From Paenibacillus sp. BK033 (GTDB lineage: Bacteria > Bacillota > Bacilli > Paenibacillales > Paenibacillaceae): a DNA stretch of 64,000 nucleotides. A program made the translations under genes and the position numbers. This document shows, piece after piece, positions 34,520 to 44,210 of the stretch. A model generated the notes under the pieces. That model saw only the letters and a program-made list of their open reading frames with translations, searched no databases and had not been told where the DNA came from. Location: assembly GCF_004345425.1 (NCBI RefSeq), contig NZ_SLVP01000001.1, positions 186,001 to 250,000 on the forward strand. Reading direction: 5' to 3'. The number at the start of each line of letters is the position of its first letter. Position 1 is the stretch's first letter.

Positions 34520-35963
34520 CGTGCTCCGGTCCTCCTTTCTGCTCAACATCCGCTTCGTTAGGCAGGAGGAGAATAACCGAGGTTCCCCGTCCTGGCTCGC
34601 TTTCGATATTAACAACATCCTGCCGGTTATAGAAGAGCCTCAGCCGCTTAATCACATTCCGCGTGCCAAAGCCCATGGAGTTTTTCTTCGCCGGAGCGGG
34701 ATTTGCGGGCTCTTGCAAGGCAAGAAGCGCGTCGCGTTCCTCCGTCTTCATTCCGGCTCCGTTGTCCTTAATAACTATTCTAACCCTATCGCCGGACCGC
34801 TCGATAGTAAGCTGAATTCTTCCGCCGGACTCCAAACGCTCCACGCCGTGTACGAATGCGTTCTCCACCAGAGGTTGTATCGTCAGAGCGGGAATGAGCA
34901 TGTTAAGTGCGGATTCGTCGATCTGCTGGCTAATTTCTACGCGGTTGCGGAACCGGGCTTGTTGAATCGTGAAATATTCCCGGACATGCTTAAGCTCGTC
35001 GCCAAGCGTAACCGGGCGGTCCAATTGGCTTAAGTTATAACGGATCAGCTTGGACATCGACACAATAAGGTCGCTTGTCCGGTCGGCCCCTTCAAGCAGC
35101 GCCAGCTTGGACAGCACATTTAGCGTATTGAACAAAAAATGCGGGTTGATCTGGCTTTGCAGAGCCTGAAGCTCGAGTTCTTTCACCAGACGCTCCGATT
35201 CCAAACGTTCTTTGTCCCGACCCATCAACTCAGTCAAATCCTTAATCATGTGGCGGAACGCTTCCGATAGGATACCAAGCTCGTCATTCGAGCGTTCGGG
35301 GAGATAAGCCGCATCCAGCTGCCCTTTGGCCAGATGCCGCGCCGTTAACACGAGACGGTCTACCGGCTCCGTAATGCTTCTTGAGATCCATAACGCAACA
35401 ACGATACTTAGCAGCGTATTGATTATAAATACGGCTGGCCCCAGCCAGTCCATTCGTACGATTTCCAATTGGATGCTCCGGTATACGGGCTCATATGCGC
35501 TTAGCTCCAGATCAATGAGACGGCGCTCTTCCTCTCTTATGAAAGAGCCCGTCCGCTCCGTGTCCTCATAGTAACCAAGTGCCTCGTCCGGAGCGGCAGA
35601 CTTTTCGGCCGACTGTACCTGCTCCGCCAGCGTCTGAAGCATATGAACATAACCCTCCAGCACGCCGGCGATGTCGGATTCCGTCCGCTGTTTATCCAAC
35701 TGCCCGCTGATTTGCGTCAGCTCCGCTTGCTGCTCCAGAAGCGAAGTCCGGCTGTTGTCCTCGGGATTAAGCAGATACGCGTACAAGGCCTGCACATTCG
35801 CATCGGCCGTTTGGGCCGATTGGGTATACAGCAGCATGCGGTCCATCATCGTATTATAGCTGTGCTGTACCGTTTTGGAGCTCTCGAACAGGAAGAACGT
35901 GACGCCGTTGGTCAGGAGCACCAGCAGCGGAATAAAGAGCAGCAGCTTTTTGCGGAGGGTCAT
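34494..35963 (-). CDS. LytS/YesM-type histidine kinase of a three-component sugar sensor
   Basis: A 489-residue kinase. A membrane segment (about 7-25), a helical extracellular region of about 140 residues, a second membrane segment (about 172-193), HAMP, His_kinase domain with H-box INPHFLFNTLNVLSKL and HATPase (LVENAFVHG, KDNGAGM, GFGTRN). The short helical outer part, unlike the big Cache domain of typical YesM proteins, suits docking to the partner binding protein. Its ATG overlaps the binding-protein stop by 4 nt and its own end overlaps the regulator gene. Confidence 0.9.
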   Translation of the reverse strand: MTLRKKLLLFIPLLVLLTNGVTFFLFESSKTVQHSYNTMMDRMLLYTQSAQTADANVQALYAYLLNPEDNSRTSLLEQQAELTQISGQLDKQRTESDIAGVLEGYVHMLQTLAEQVQSAEKSAAPDEALGYYEDTERTGSFIREEERRLIDLELSAYEPVYRSIQLEIVRMDWLGPAVFIINTLLSIVVALWISRSITEPVDRLVLTARHLAKGQLDAAYLPERSNDELGILSEAFRHMIKDLTELMGRDKERLESERLVKELELQALQSQINPHFLFNTLNVLSKLALLEGADRTSDLIVSMSKLIRYNLSQLDRPVTLGDELKHVREYFTIQQARFRNRVEISQQIDESALNMLIPALTIQPLVENAFVHGVERLESGGRIQLTIERSGDRVRIVIKDNGAGMKTEERDALLALQEPANPAPAKKNSMGFGTRNVIKRLRLFYNRQDVVNIESEPGRGTSVILLLPNEADVEQKGGPEHDVPSIDRR

Positions 35964-36943
35964 GGGGCGGCAACCTCCTTCTCCGTAACGACGGAGATTG
36001 GAGTGTACTGCTTGGATGAGACGTCTTTTCCCTGAAAATATTGATTGAGCAGCGACATCGCTTCATAGCCCATTTGGGAGGGCTGCTGAACAATCGAAGC
36101 TTCGATCTGCTTCTTCTTAATAGCGATCAGCGTATCCTCCAGGTCATCGAAAGCAAAGACCGCGACCCCCCCGGGCTTTACGCGGGCAACGGCTTCCGCT
36201 ATGCCGATTCCGTCAAGGGAGCTGAAGCCGACCATGTAATTGATCTCCGGATGGTCCTTCAGCATTTGCTCCGCCTGCTGCGCGGCTTGAAGCCGGGAAA
36301 TATTCGATGAGCGGACATCGGCGATAGACAGCCCCTTGTAAGAATGAATGACCGATTGGAATCCTTCCAGTCGGAGCCGCTGGTTGGCCGCTTCCTTGCT
36401 GCCTACTAGAACGCCTATTGCGCCGCGGGGTTCCTTCCGACCGCCTTCCGCAATCAGACGGCCCATCTCTTGGCCGGCTAAGGCGTTATTGGTGCCGACA
36501 TAAGCGAGTCGCTTACTGCCGGGTTCGTCCGTGTCGACGGTAATGACCGGAATGCCAAGCCGGCTGGCTTTTTCGATTAACGCTTTGTCCTGCGAGGTTC
36601 CGATCCCCTGCAAAATAATCCCGTCCATCTTCGAGGCAATGGCCTTCTCCAGCAGCTTCATCTGCTCCTCCGCGTTAATGCGGAACGGCCCCATATATTG
36701 CAGCTCCATCCGGTATTCACCGGCCGCTTTCTGCGCTCCCTGCTCGACGGACCGCCAGAACGGATTGTCCAGCTCCTGCGAGATGAGGGCAATCTGCCGT
36801 TTGGGATGAACCTGATCGCTTGCCTCCAGCGGGGTTACGAGTCCCCTGATCCGTTCGGTAGACCAATAAAACTGGACCAGTACATATGCAAAAATAATAA
36901 GTAATAGAAGGACGCCCACGTTCCATTTTCTTCGGTTGGCCAT
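35960..36943 (-). CDS. Membrane-anchored sugar-binding protein of a three-component sensor
   Basis: About 327 residues: an N-terminal membrane anchor (VGVLLLLIIFAYVLVQFYW) with no lipobox Cys, then a periplasmic-binding-protein type 1 fold (ribose/xylose-binding class: LISQELDNPFWRSVEQGAQ, DGIILQGIG, GIPVITVDTDEPGS, VAVFAFDD). It is coupled by overlap to a kinase rather than to an ABC transporter, so it should present bound sugar to the kinase. Start ATG 36943; a TTG at 36955 close to GAGGAG is a possible alternative that adds four residues. Ligand unknown; xylose or a related pentose is a guess from homologous systems. Confidence 0.85.
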   Translation of the reverse strand: MANRRKWNVGVLLLLIIFAYVLVQFYWSTERIRGLVTPLEASDQVHPKRQIALISQELDNPFWRSVEQGAQKAAGEYRMELQYMGPFRINAEEQMKLLEKAIASKMDGIILQGIGTSQDKALIEKASRLGIPVITVDTDEPGSKRLAYVGTNNALAGQEMGRLIAEGGRKEPRGAIGVLVGSKEAANQRLRLEGFQSVIHSYKGLSIADVRSSNISRLQAAQQAEQMLKDHPEINYMVGFSSLDGIGIAEAVARVKPGGVAVFAFDDLEDTLIAIKKKQIEASIVQQPSQMGYEAMSLLNQYFQGKDVSSKQYTPISVVTEKEVAAP

Positions 36944-37115
36944 ATGGCTTCTCAAGCTCTCCTCGGTGTCGGAATAATAGCCACATTATACATGAATGGT
37001 CTTTAAACCCAAAATTAATCTAATTTCAATGGTCATGTTAGCAGGGGATTCCGGCATTTTGTGGAATTGAATGGAGTAGCGATCACTTTGACTTCGAAAA
37101 GGTGGAAAAATTCGA

Positions 37116-38936
37116 ATGGACAAGCATGGTCATATAATGAAGCATACGTTTATGGAATCGATATGGAACAATATCCCCGACGGGATTGTCGTCATAGATT
37201 TGAACGAGAATATCCTGGATGTCAATCCGGGGTTTGAAGCGCTTCACGGCTGGACGAGGGAAGAGCTGGTCGGCAGACCCTGCTGCTTTACGCCGGTTCA
37301 TCTTCTGGAAGAGCGAAGGCTGATGATCGAGAAGGCCAAGCTTGGCGAAAGTCTGCAATGCCAGGAGACGTTTAAGCTCCGGAAAGACGGCACCATGGTC
37401 TATGTCAGTCTTACCCTTACGGCTCTTAGGAATGACAGCGGGACTATCATCGGGATTGTTGGAATCGAGAGGGATATTTCGGACCGGATCAAGATGGAAG
37501 CCTCGTTGTTTGAAGCGGAAAGCCTTTACAGTCATTTGGCTGACAGCGCGTTGGCAGGCGTGTTTGTCGGGCAGGAAGGCCGCATTTTGTACGCGAACCC
37601 TTATCTTGCGGCGCTTTATGGGTATACGAATGAGGAATTGCTGCAGATTGAGTTGGGAAAGCTGATGCTGCCCGGTGAGCTGGAAGTCGTTACGCGGGAC
37701 GCGCAAGCAACCTTGATGGAGCAAAAACAGATTTATTATCATTTCAACATTACAGGGGTCAAGAAGGACGGCTCCCCTGTTCACCTCGAAGGCAACTCCT
37801 GCCTGATCTCCTTTCAAGGCAAGCCGGCGCTGCTGGGCACGGTACAGGATATCACGATCAAGAAGGAAAAAGAGCGTTCCCTTCGCGACAGTGCCAACAT
37901 GTATCAGCGTATTATCAAGTTCCTTCCCGAGCCTATTGTTCTGATCGATAATGGCGAGATTGTATATGCCAATAAGTTAGCAGTCAAGCTGATTGGCGCT
38001 GCCGATGATTCCGAGATGGTCGGGCGGCCTATCCTCGATTACGTAGATCCCGCTTACAGCGATGATCTCATGGATGTACTCAACAAGGTGATTCATACCG
38101 ACGATCCCACGAATTTTATCGAAAACAAGATGCTGTGCAATGACGGCCAGACGATCGACGTAGAGATGTCGAGCATCCGGATTCACAATTACCGGGGGAA
38201 AATGGTGATCTTGACCGTCATCCGGGATTTGACGGACCGTAAGCGGTCGGAAGAAATGCTGGTCCGCTCCGAGAAGCTGTCGGTGATCGGACAGCTGGCG
38301 GCAGGCGTAGCGCATGAAATCCGAAACCCGTTGACCGCATTAAAAGGATTTACCCAGCTGCTGAAATCCAAGGCGGAGGGGAATTCGTTCTATTACGACA
38401 TCATGACCAATGAGCTGGACCGGATCAATTTTATCGTGAATGAATTTATGACGCTGGCAAAGCCGCATTTCTCCAAATTCAGCACGCGCAGGCTGGACCA
38501 TATTTTGCATGCGGTCATCTCGATATTGGAGACGCAGGCGATTCTGATGAACGTGTCGATCCGTACGGAGTTCGAGAACTGTATTCCGTCGATTTATTGC
38601 GATGAGAATCAGCTGAAGCAGGTTTTTATCAATATTATCAAAAATGCGATTGAAGCGATGCCGCTTGGGGGACAGATTACGATCACGGCGGCCATGGAGC
38701 CGGATCATGAGCGGGTGCGCCTGACGATCCGCGATGAAGGCATGGGCATTCCGGACGAGATTATCCGTCAGATCGGACAGCCGTTTATAACGACCAAAGA
38801 GAAGGGAACGGGGCTTGGCCTGATGATCAGCTCGCGCATTATCGAGCAGCATCAAGGGCTCATGAATATATCAAGCATACCGGGCGAAGGGACAACGATT
38901 GAAATCATCCTGCCGTTAACGACGGAAGAGCAATGA
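37116..38936 (+). CDS. Histidine kinase with three PAS domains, sporulation-kinase (KinA/KinE) type
   Basis: A 606-residue cytoplasmic kinase with PAS domains at about 12-125, 138-250 and 263-375, a HisKA domain with phospho-acceptor His400 in GVAHEIRNPLTALKGFTQLL, and a HATPase domain (IKNAIEAM, DEGMGIP, GTGLGLMIS). The architecture and even length equal Bacillus subtilis KinA, the main phosphorelay entry kinase; KinE-like function is equally possible. There is no adjacent response regulator. AAGGTGG precedes ATG 37116. A bidirectional terminator follows. Confidence 0.9.
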   Translation: MDKHGHIMKHTFMESIWNNIPDGIVVIDLNENILDVNPGFEALHGWTREELVGRPCCFTPVHLLEERRLMIEKAKLGESLQCQETFKLRKDGTMVYVSLTLTALRNDSGTIIGIVGIERDISDRIKMEASLFEAESLYSHLADSALAGVFVGQEGRILYANPYLAALYGYTNEELLQIELGKLMLPGELEVVTRDAQATLMEQKQIYYHFNITGVKKDGSPVHLEGNSCLISFQGKPALLGTVQDITIKKEKERSLRDSANMYQRIIKFLPEPIVLIDNGEIVYANKLAVKLIGAADDSEMVGRPILDYVDPAYSDDLMDVLNKVIHTDDPTNFIENKMLCNDGQTIDVEMSSIRIHNYRGKMVILTVIRDLTDRKRSEEMLVRSEKLSVIGQLAAGVAHEIRNPLTALKGFTQLLKSKAEGNSFYYDIMTNELDRINFIVNEFMTLAKPHFSKFSTRRLDHILHAVISILETQAILMNVSIRTEFENCIPSIYCDENQLKQVFINIIKNAIEAMPLGGQITITAAMEPDHERVRLTIRDEGMGIPDEIIRQIGQPFITTKEKGTGLGLMISSRIIEQHQGLMNISSIPGEGTTIEIILPLTTEEQ

Positions 38937-38941
38937 TAAAG

Positions 38942-38976
38942 AAAAGGCTGGGCGTTTATTACGCTCAGCCTTTTTT
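38942..38976. terminator. Terminator shared by the PAS kinase and the LacI regulator
   Basis: AAAAGGCTGGGCG at 38942-38954 pairs with CGCTCAGCCTTTT at 38962-38974 (one mismatch), with A and T runs on both flanks; convergent genes on each side. Confidence 0.9.
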
Positions 38977-38980
38977 CTTT

Positions 38981-39991
38981 TTACAAGGTGGAGACCGACC
39001 GGCGGATAATGAGCTCCGCTGGCAGGACGATTTTTTTCCACGGTCCGGCTTCCTCTTTGTTCTGAATGCGGTCTATGAGCATCTGCATGCCCAGGTAGCC
39101 GAATTGATAGGCCTGCTGCGCGGCAACCGTCATAAACGGGTCCACCTCGGAATACGGGCCGAAATCGTCAAAGCAGACGATGGAGATATCTTCCGGGATG
39201 CGCATATTCCGTTTTCTCAGCAGGCGGATGGCTTCGATCGCCAGGACGTTGTTGCCGGCCACGACGGCGGTTGGGAGCGGTTCAAGCGAATCCAGCCAGG
39301 CTTCCATTTCCGACAGATCGGTACGGGGACCGTAGCTGGTCTCAAAGACGATTCGTTCGTCATAAGTCAATCCGTTCAAGATTAACGCTTCCTTATAGCC
39401 TTCCAGACGCAGTCTCGCGCTTGAGATCGTATCGGAGCCGTTCACCATCGCGATGCGGCGATGGCCCTGCTTGGCCAGATGGTTAACCAGCTGGCGGGCG
39501 CCTTCCTTGCTGTCCCCAAGCACGATGTCGCATTCGACGCCGGGCACTTCGCGGTCCAGCAGGACAAACGGGATGTTATGCCGCTGCAGCGATTCGAGAT
39601 GGGGCAGAGACGGGTCTCCTGCAGGGGCAATCAGCACGCCGTCCACCCGGGTCGTCAGAATGGTGTTCATATAATCGGCTTCCTTTTCCAAGCTTTCGTC
39701 GCTGTTGCCGAACAGCAGCCGGTAGCCGTTCTTGGTGGCAGCGTCTTCGGCTCCCCGGGACAGCGTGGTATAGAACGGGTTCGTTATATCGGTAATCAGC
39801 AGGAACAAGCTTCGGGTCTGCTGCAGGACAAGGCTGCGGGCCATCTGGTTCGGAACGTAGTTCAGCTCCTCCATCACCTTCTTGACCTTGGCTCTTGTTT
39901 TCTCGCTTATTCTGCCTGTGTTATTGATAACTCTGGAAACGGTCATCGCGGATACGTTAGCCTTCTCCGCAATATCATAGATTGTAACCAT
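38981..39991 (-). CDS. LacI-family repressor of the fucose operon
   Basis: A 336-residue regulator. The N-terminal HTH reads VTIYDIAEKANVSAMTVSRVIN and the hinge helix YVPNQMARSL; the rest is a periplasmic-binding-like effector domain. It is divergent from fucI with 144 nt between, where a GTTATCGGTAAC operator-like palindrome covers the predicted fuc transcription start. The effector is presumably fucose or a fuculose intermediate (inference from context). Confidence 0.92.
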   Translation of the reverse strand: MVTIYDIAEKANVSAMTVSRVINNTGRISEKTRAKVKKVMEELNYVPNQMARSLVLQQTRSLFLLITDITNPFYTTLSRGAEDAATKNGYRLLFGNSDESLEKEADYMNTILTTRVDGVLIAPAGDPSLPHLESLQRHNIPFVLLDREVPGVECDIVLGDSKEGARQLVNHLAKQGHRRIAMVNGSDTISSARLRLEGYKEALILNGLTYDERIVFETSYGPRTDLSEMEAWLDSLEPLPTAVVAGNNVLAIEAIRLLRKRNMRIPEDISIVCFDDFGPYSEVDPFMTVAAQQAYQFGYLGMQMLIDRIQNKEEAGPWKKIVLPAELIIRRSVSTL

Positions 39992-40043
39992 ACCTACTGC
40001 TCCTCATCGACAATTCATGCTTTTATCTTACAAGAGAAAACGA

Positions 40044-40087
40044 TTGACAGCAACAGGACGCCTTGCTAAATTAGAGTTATCGGTAAC
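40044..40087 (+). promoter_or_regulatory. Promoter and LacI-type operator of the fucose operon
   Basis: TTGACA at 40044-40049 and TAAATT at 40067-40072, 17 nt apart. Directly downstream, GTTATCGGTAAC (40076-40087) is a near-perfect palindrome with the central CG typical of LacI-family operators, placed over the transcription start. Confidence 0.6.
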
Positions 40088-40135
40088 ATTTTATTTGCCA
40101 GATTCGTTATTATTCATTCATTTGGAGGGGTATTT

Positions 40136-41926
40136 ATGACGGACATCGCTTATCGCTTTCAGAATGGTTTTCCGAAGATCGGGATTCGGCCGACGATAGA
40201 CGGGCGCCGCAAGGGAGTTCGCGAATCGCTTGAGGTTCAAACCATGAATATGGCTAGATCGGTCGCGAATCTGATTGCCGAGAATTTGCGTTACCCGAAC
40301 GGCGAACCGGTGCAATGCGTCATTGCGGACACAACGATCGGCGGGGTGGCGGAAGCGGCGGCATGCGCGGACAAATTCGCCCGCGAGAATGTTGGGGTAT
40401 CGATAACGGTTACGCCATGCTGGTGTTACGGTACGGAAACGATGGATATGAATGCTTCCATCCCGAATGCGGTATGGGGCTTTAACGGGACGGAGCGTCC
40501 GGGTGCGGTTTATTTGGCTGCCGTTCTGGCTGGCTACGCGCAAAAGGGCATTCCGGCCTTTGGCATTTACGGCGAGGAAGTGCAGGAAGCCTCCGATACT
40601 TCCATTCCGGATGATGTGCGGGGCAAGCTGCTATCCTTTGCCAGAGCGGGCCTTGCGGTTGCTTACATGCGCGGCAAATCGTATTTGTCGATGGGTTCGG
40701 TCTCGATGGGAATCGCGGGTTCGATTGTAAGCGATTCCTTTTTCCAGGAGTATCTCGGCATGCGGACGGAATACATCGATATGTCCGAGTTTGTACGCCG
40801 TTTCGAAGAAGAAATTTACGATACGGCCGAATTTGAGCGAGCTCTCGCTTGGGTGAAGGAGAACTGCGCGGAGGGTCCGGACAATAACCCTGAGGCTATT
40901 CAAACCTCCCGCGAGAAGAAAGACCGGGATTGGGAGACCGTTGTCAAAATGACGATGATTGCCCGCGACCTGATGATCGGCAATCCTCGCCTTGCTGAGC
41001 TTGGCTTCGGTGAAGAAGCGATGGGCCATAACGCGATCGTGTCCGGATTCCAGGGACAACGCCAGTGGACGGACCATTTCCCGAACGGCGACTTTATGGA
41101 AGCGATTCTGAACTCCTCCTTTGACTGGAACGGCATCCGCCCTTCGTTTATCGTGGCAACGGAGAACGACAGCCTGAACGGCGTCGTTATGCTATTTGGC
41201 TATCTGCTGACGAATACGCCGCAAATTTTTGCGGACGTGCGCACGTACTGGAGCCCGGCTTCGGTAGAGCGGGTTACGGGGCATAAGCTTGAAGGCCATG
41301 CGGCTAACGGCATTTTGCATTTGCTTAACTCGGGCTCGGCAACGCTTGACGGTACCGGCGAGCAGCAGCTGGACGGCCAGCCGGCGATGAAGCCGTTCTG
41401 GGAGATTACGGAAGACGAAGCGGCGGCTTGTCTTGCGGCTACCTCGTGGAGACCGGCCGGCGTTGAATATTTCCGCGGCGGCGGCTTCTCCTCCGACTTC
41501 CTGTCGCGCGGCGGCATGCCGATGACGATGTCCCGGATCAATTTCGTAAAAGGCGTTGGGCCGGTTCTTCAAATTGCGGAAGGCTACTCCGTCGAGCTGC
41601 CAAGCGAGGTGCATGACAAGCTCGACAAGCGGACGGATCCAACCTGGCCTACAACCTGGTTCGCTCCGACTCTGACAGGCAAAGGCGCCTTCACCTCCGT
41701 GTACGACGTGATGGATAACTGGGGAGCCAACCACGGCTCGATCAGCTTCGGCCATATCGGCGCTGAGCTGATTACGCTTGCTTCGATGCTGCGCATCCCG
41801 GTCAACATGCATAACGTTCCGGAAGAGAATATTTTCCGTCCGCGGGCATGGGGACTGTTCGGCACCAACGACAAAGAGGCGGCGGACTACCGCGCATGCT
41901 CGAACTTCGGACCGTTGTACAAGTAG
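40136..41926 (+). CDS. fucI: L-fucose isomerase
   Basis: A 596-residue Mn-dependent aldose-ketose isomerase converting L-fucose to L-fuculose (also D-arabinose to D-ribulose in the family). Typical stretches: [18 protein letters not shown] at the N-terminus, [13 protein letters not shown], the metal-binding region around [13 protein letters not shown], and [26 protein letters not shown] at the C-terminus. Full family length. ATG 40136 follows TTGGAGGGG. First gene of fucI-fucA-kinase-fucU. Confidence 0.95.
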   Translation: MTDIAYRFQNGFPKIGIRPTIDGRRKGVRESLEVQTMNMARSVANLIAENLRYPNGEPVQCVIADTTIGGVAEAAACADKFARENVGVSITVTPCWCYGTETMDMNASIPNAVWGFNGTERPGAVYLAAVLAGYAQKGIPAFGIYGEEVQEASDTSIPDDVRGKLLSFARAGLAVAYMRGKSYLSMGSVSMGIAGSIVSDSFFQEYLGMRTEYIDMSEFVRRFEEEIYDTAEFERALAWVKENCAEGPDNNPEAIQTSREKKDRDWETVVKMTMIARDLMIGNPRLAELGFGEEAMGHNAIVSGFQGQRQWTDHFPNGDFMEAILNSSFDWNGIRPSFIVATENDSLNGVVMLFGYLLTNTPQIFADVRTYWSPASVERVTGHKLEGHAANGILHLLNSGSATLDGTGEQQLDGQPAMKPFWEITEDEAAACLAATSWRPAGVEYFRGGGFSSDFLSRGGMPMTMSRINFVKGVGPVLQIAEGYSVELPSEVHDKLDKRTDPTWPTTWFAPTLTGKGAFTSVYDVMDNWGANHGSISFGHIGAELITLASMLRIPVNMHNVPEENIFRPRAWGLFGTNDKEAADYRACSNFGPLYK

Positions 41927-41991
41927 GAAGCATGCTTTCGAAGCGAGAATGGTGCACTCGTGGTCCAAAAATATGGAAATGGTAATGGGGG

Positions 41992-42651
41992 ATGAACGGA
42001 TTGGATATTCGGCAGGAGCTGTGCAAATACGCGAGAAAGACGGTTGCGAACAAGCTGGTCGTTGGACCGGGCGGCAATATCAGCGCAAAGCACGAGGGTA
42101 AAATGTATCTGTCGCCAAGCGGCTTTGCCCTTGACGAGATTGAACCGGAGCAGTGGGTAGCCGTTGATATCGAGACCGGTGAAGTAGAGGATAACGGGCT
42201 CCGTCCGTCCTCCGAGGTGCTGATGCACCTCTACGCTTACCGCGCGAATCCGGCGATTGGGGCCATTGTTCATACCCATCCGCCATACTGTATTGCTTTT
42301 ACCCTGGTGGAAGAGGAGCTTCCGATTATGTTCCCGGACCAAGCGGCGCTTGTCGGCAAGACCGTCTACATTCCTTATGTGCTGCCTACTACGGAAAAGC
42401 TGGCGGATGCCCTTGTCCCTAAAGTGAAGGAAGCAAGCAGCATTTTGCTTGGCAACCATGGCCTTGTCACAACCGGGCGCAACCTGCGCGAGGCGTATTA
42501 CCGTACGGAGGTTGTGGAGGAGAGCGCGAAGATCTTCCTGATCGCCAGCCAGGTTAAGGAACCTAAAGTGCTGACGAAGGAAGAATTCGAGGAGATTGCG
42601 TCGCTTGAGAGCGAAGCATATCGGATCAAGCTGCTGCAGAAGCAGCAATAA
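41992..42651 (+). CDS. fucA: L-fuculose-phosphate aldolase, class II (AraD/FucA family)
   Basis: A 219-residue zinc aldolase that splits L-fuculose 1-phosphate into dihydroxyacetone phosphate and L-lactaldehyde. GGNISAKHEG binds phosphate; Glu in RPSSEVLMH and zinc ligands in VHTHPPY plus GNHGLVTTG are intact. ATG 41992 follows AATGGGGG. The 65-nt gap from fucI contains a short sequence resembling the 22.8-kb tandem repeat. A rhamnulose-phosphate specificity cannot be excluded by reading alone. Confidence 0.9.
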   Translation: MNGLDIRQELCKYARKTVANKLVVGPGGNISAKHEGKMYLSPSGFALDEIEPEQWVAVDIETGEVEDNGLRPSSEVLMHLYAYRANPAIGAIVHTHPPYCIAFTLVEEELPIMFPDQAALVGKTVYIPYVLPTTEKLADALVPKVKEASSILLGNHGLVTTGRNLREAYYRTEVVEESAKIFLIASQVKEPKVLTKEEFEEIASLESEAYRIKLLQKQQ

Positions 42652-42693
42652 CTTGATGACAGCGGCTGCCGCTGCAAGGAGGAATTCAGGCAT

Positions 42694-44208
42694 ATGGAAC
42701 AAGCAACCACCGTATTGGCGTTTGATCTTGGAGCAAGCAGCGGCAGGGCGCTGATTGGCAGGCTGACGGGCTCCGCTTCAGCGGAACGCAGGCTGGAGGT
42801 TGAGGAGATACACCGTTTTCCGAATGTCGCGGTTCAAGTTGGCCGTCATTTGCACTGGGATATTCTTAGGCTGCTGCAGGAGATGAAGCATGCGCTGCGC
42901 AAGGCGTTTCAGCTTGGGTATAAGCCGGCGACGTTTGGCGTGGATACATGGGGCGTCGACTTTGGCCTTCTGGATGCGAATGGCGAGCTGCTTGGCAATC
43001 CCTATCACTACCGGGACCCGCATACGGAAGGGCTGATTGAGGAGATCGAAGCCAGATTTGGCAGAGCAGAGCTGTTCCGGCAAGGCGGTCTGCAATTCAT
43101 GCCGTTTAATACGGTTTATCAGCTGTACGCCATGAAGAAGGCAGCCTCGCCAAAGCTGCAAGCGGCAAGAACGATGCTGCTGACGCCGGATCTGCTTGTC
43201 TATTTGCTGACGGGGAAGCGAGTTTGCGAGTTTTCGATGGCGACGACCACGCAGCTGCTTCATCCCGAGACCCGGCAGTGGAACAAGGCTCTAATGGCTC
43301 AGCTGGGAATTCCGGAGGAGGTATTTCTTGAGCCCGTTTATCCGGGAACCCGGATCGGACCTTTGTCCCCGGAGGTTTGCGAGGAGCTTGGCATACCTGC
43401 CGTGGAAGCTGTAGCCGTGGGTACTCACGATACGGAATCGGCCGTTGCCGCCATCCCGGCAGCCGCTGAGCCGTTTGTGTATTTGGTATGCGGCACTTGG
43501 TCTCTGGTGGGAACGGAGCTTGAGCAGCCTTTGTTAACCGAAGAAGCGATGGAGCTGGAGTTCTCGAATGAGGGCGGAGTTGGCGGCAAATACCAGCTGC
43601 TCAAAAACATCATGGGGCTGTGGATTTTGCAGGAGTGCAGGCGGGAGTGGGAAGAGCAGGGGACGGCGTTTTCTTTCGGCGAGCTTGCGGTCATGGCCGA
43701 GCAGGAAGCGGCATTCCGCTATCTCGTTAATCCGGATGACCTGCGGTTCTTCGGCCCGTCCAACATGACGGAGAAGGTAAGAAGCTTTTGCCGCGAGACG
43801 GGGCAGCCCGTTCCGGAATCGGCGGCTGAGGTTGCAAGGTGCATTATGGATAGTCTTGCTCTTAAGTACCGGAATGCGCTTGAGCAGATCGAGAAGCTGA
43901 CGGGTAAGTCTTATGGCGGCATGCATATGGTCGGCGGCGGCATTCAGAACAAGCTGCTGTGCCGTCTGACGGCAAATGCGATTGGCCGCCCGGTATGGGC
44001 CGGACCAGTGGAAGCAAGCGCGATTGGCAACATGCTGGCACAATTTATGGCGCTTGGAGAATGCGTCAATCTGGAGGAAGCGCGGCAATTGTCGGCCGCA
44101 TCCTTCCCGGTTGAAATCTACGAGCCGGCGGAAATGGATGTATGGAATGAGGCTTATGCACGATTCAAGCAGCTGCTGCAGGCTGATCTACATGGGGAGG
44201 ACCACTAG
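42694..44208 (+). CDS. FGGY-family sugar kinase, fuculokinase/rhamnulokinase
   Basis: A 504-residue carbohydrate kinase with the N-terminal phosphate motif FDLGASSGRALIG, GVDTWGVDFGLLD and NPYHYRD, and the C-terminal GGIQNKLLCRLTANA block. Sequence style is that of rhamnulokinases, but its place between fucA and fucU and the absence of rhaA make L-fuculose the likely substrate. ATG 42694 follows AAGGAGG. The mutarotase gene starts 2 nt after its stop. Confidence 0.9.
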   Translation: MEQATTVLAFDLGASSGRALIGRLTGSASAERRLEVEEIHRFPNVAVQVGRHLHWDILRLLQEMKHALRKAFQLGYKPATFGVDTWGVDFGLLDANGELLGNPYHYRDPHTEGLIEEIEARFGRAELFRQGGLQFMPFNTVYQLYAMKKAASPKLQAARTMLLTPDLLVYLLTGKRVCEFSMATTTQLLHPETRQWNKALMAQLGIPEEVFLEPVYPGTRIGPLSPEVCEELGIPAVEAVAVGTHDTESAVAAIPAAAEPFVYLVCGTWSLVGTELEQPLLTEEAMELEFSNEGGVGGKYQLLKNIMGLWILQECRREWEEQGTAFSFGELAVMAEQEAAFRYLVNPDDLRFFGPSNMTEKVRSFCRETGQPVPESAAEVARCIMDSLALKYRNALEQIEKLTGKSYGGMHMVGGGIQNKLLCRLTANAIGRPVWAGPVEASAIGNMLAQFMALGECVNLEEARQLSAASFPVEIYEPAEMDVWNEAYARFKQLLQADLHGEDH

Positions 44209-44210
44209 CG

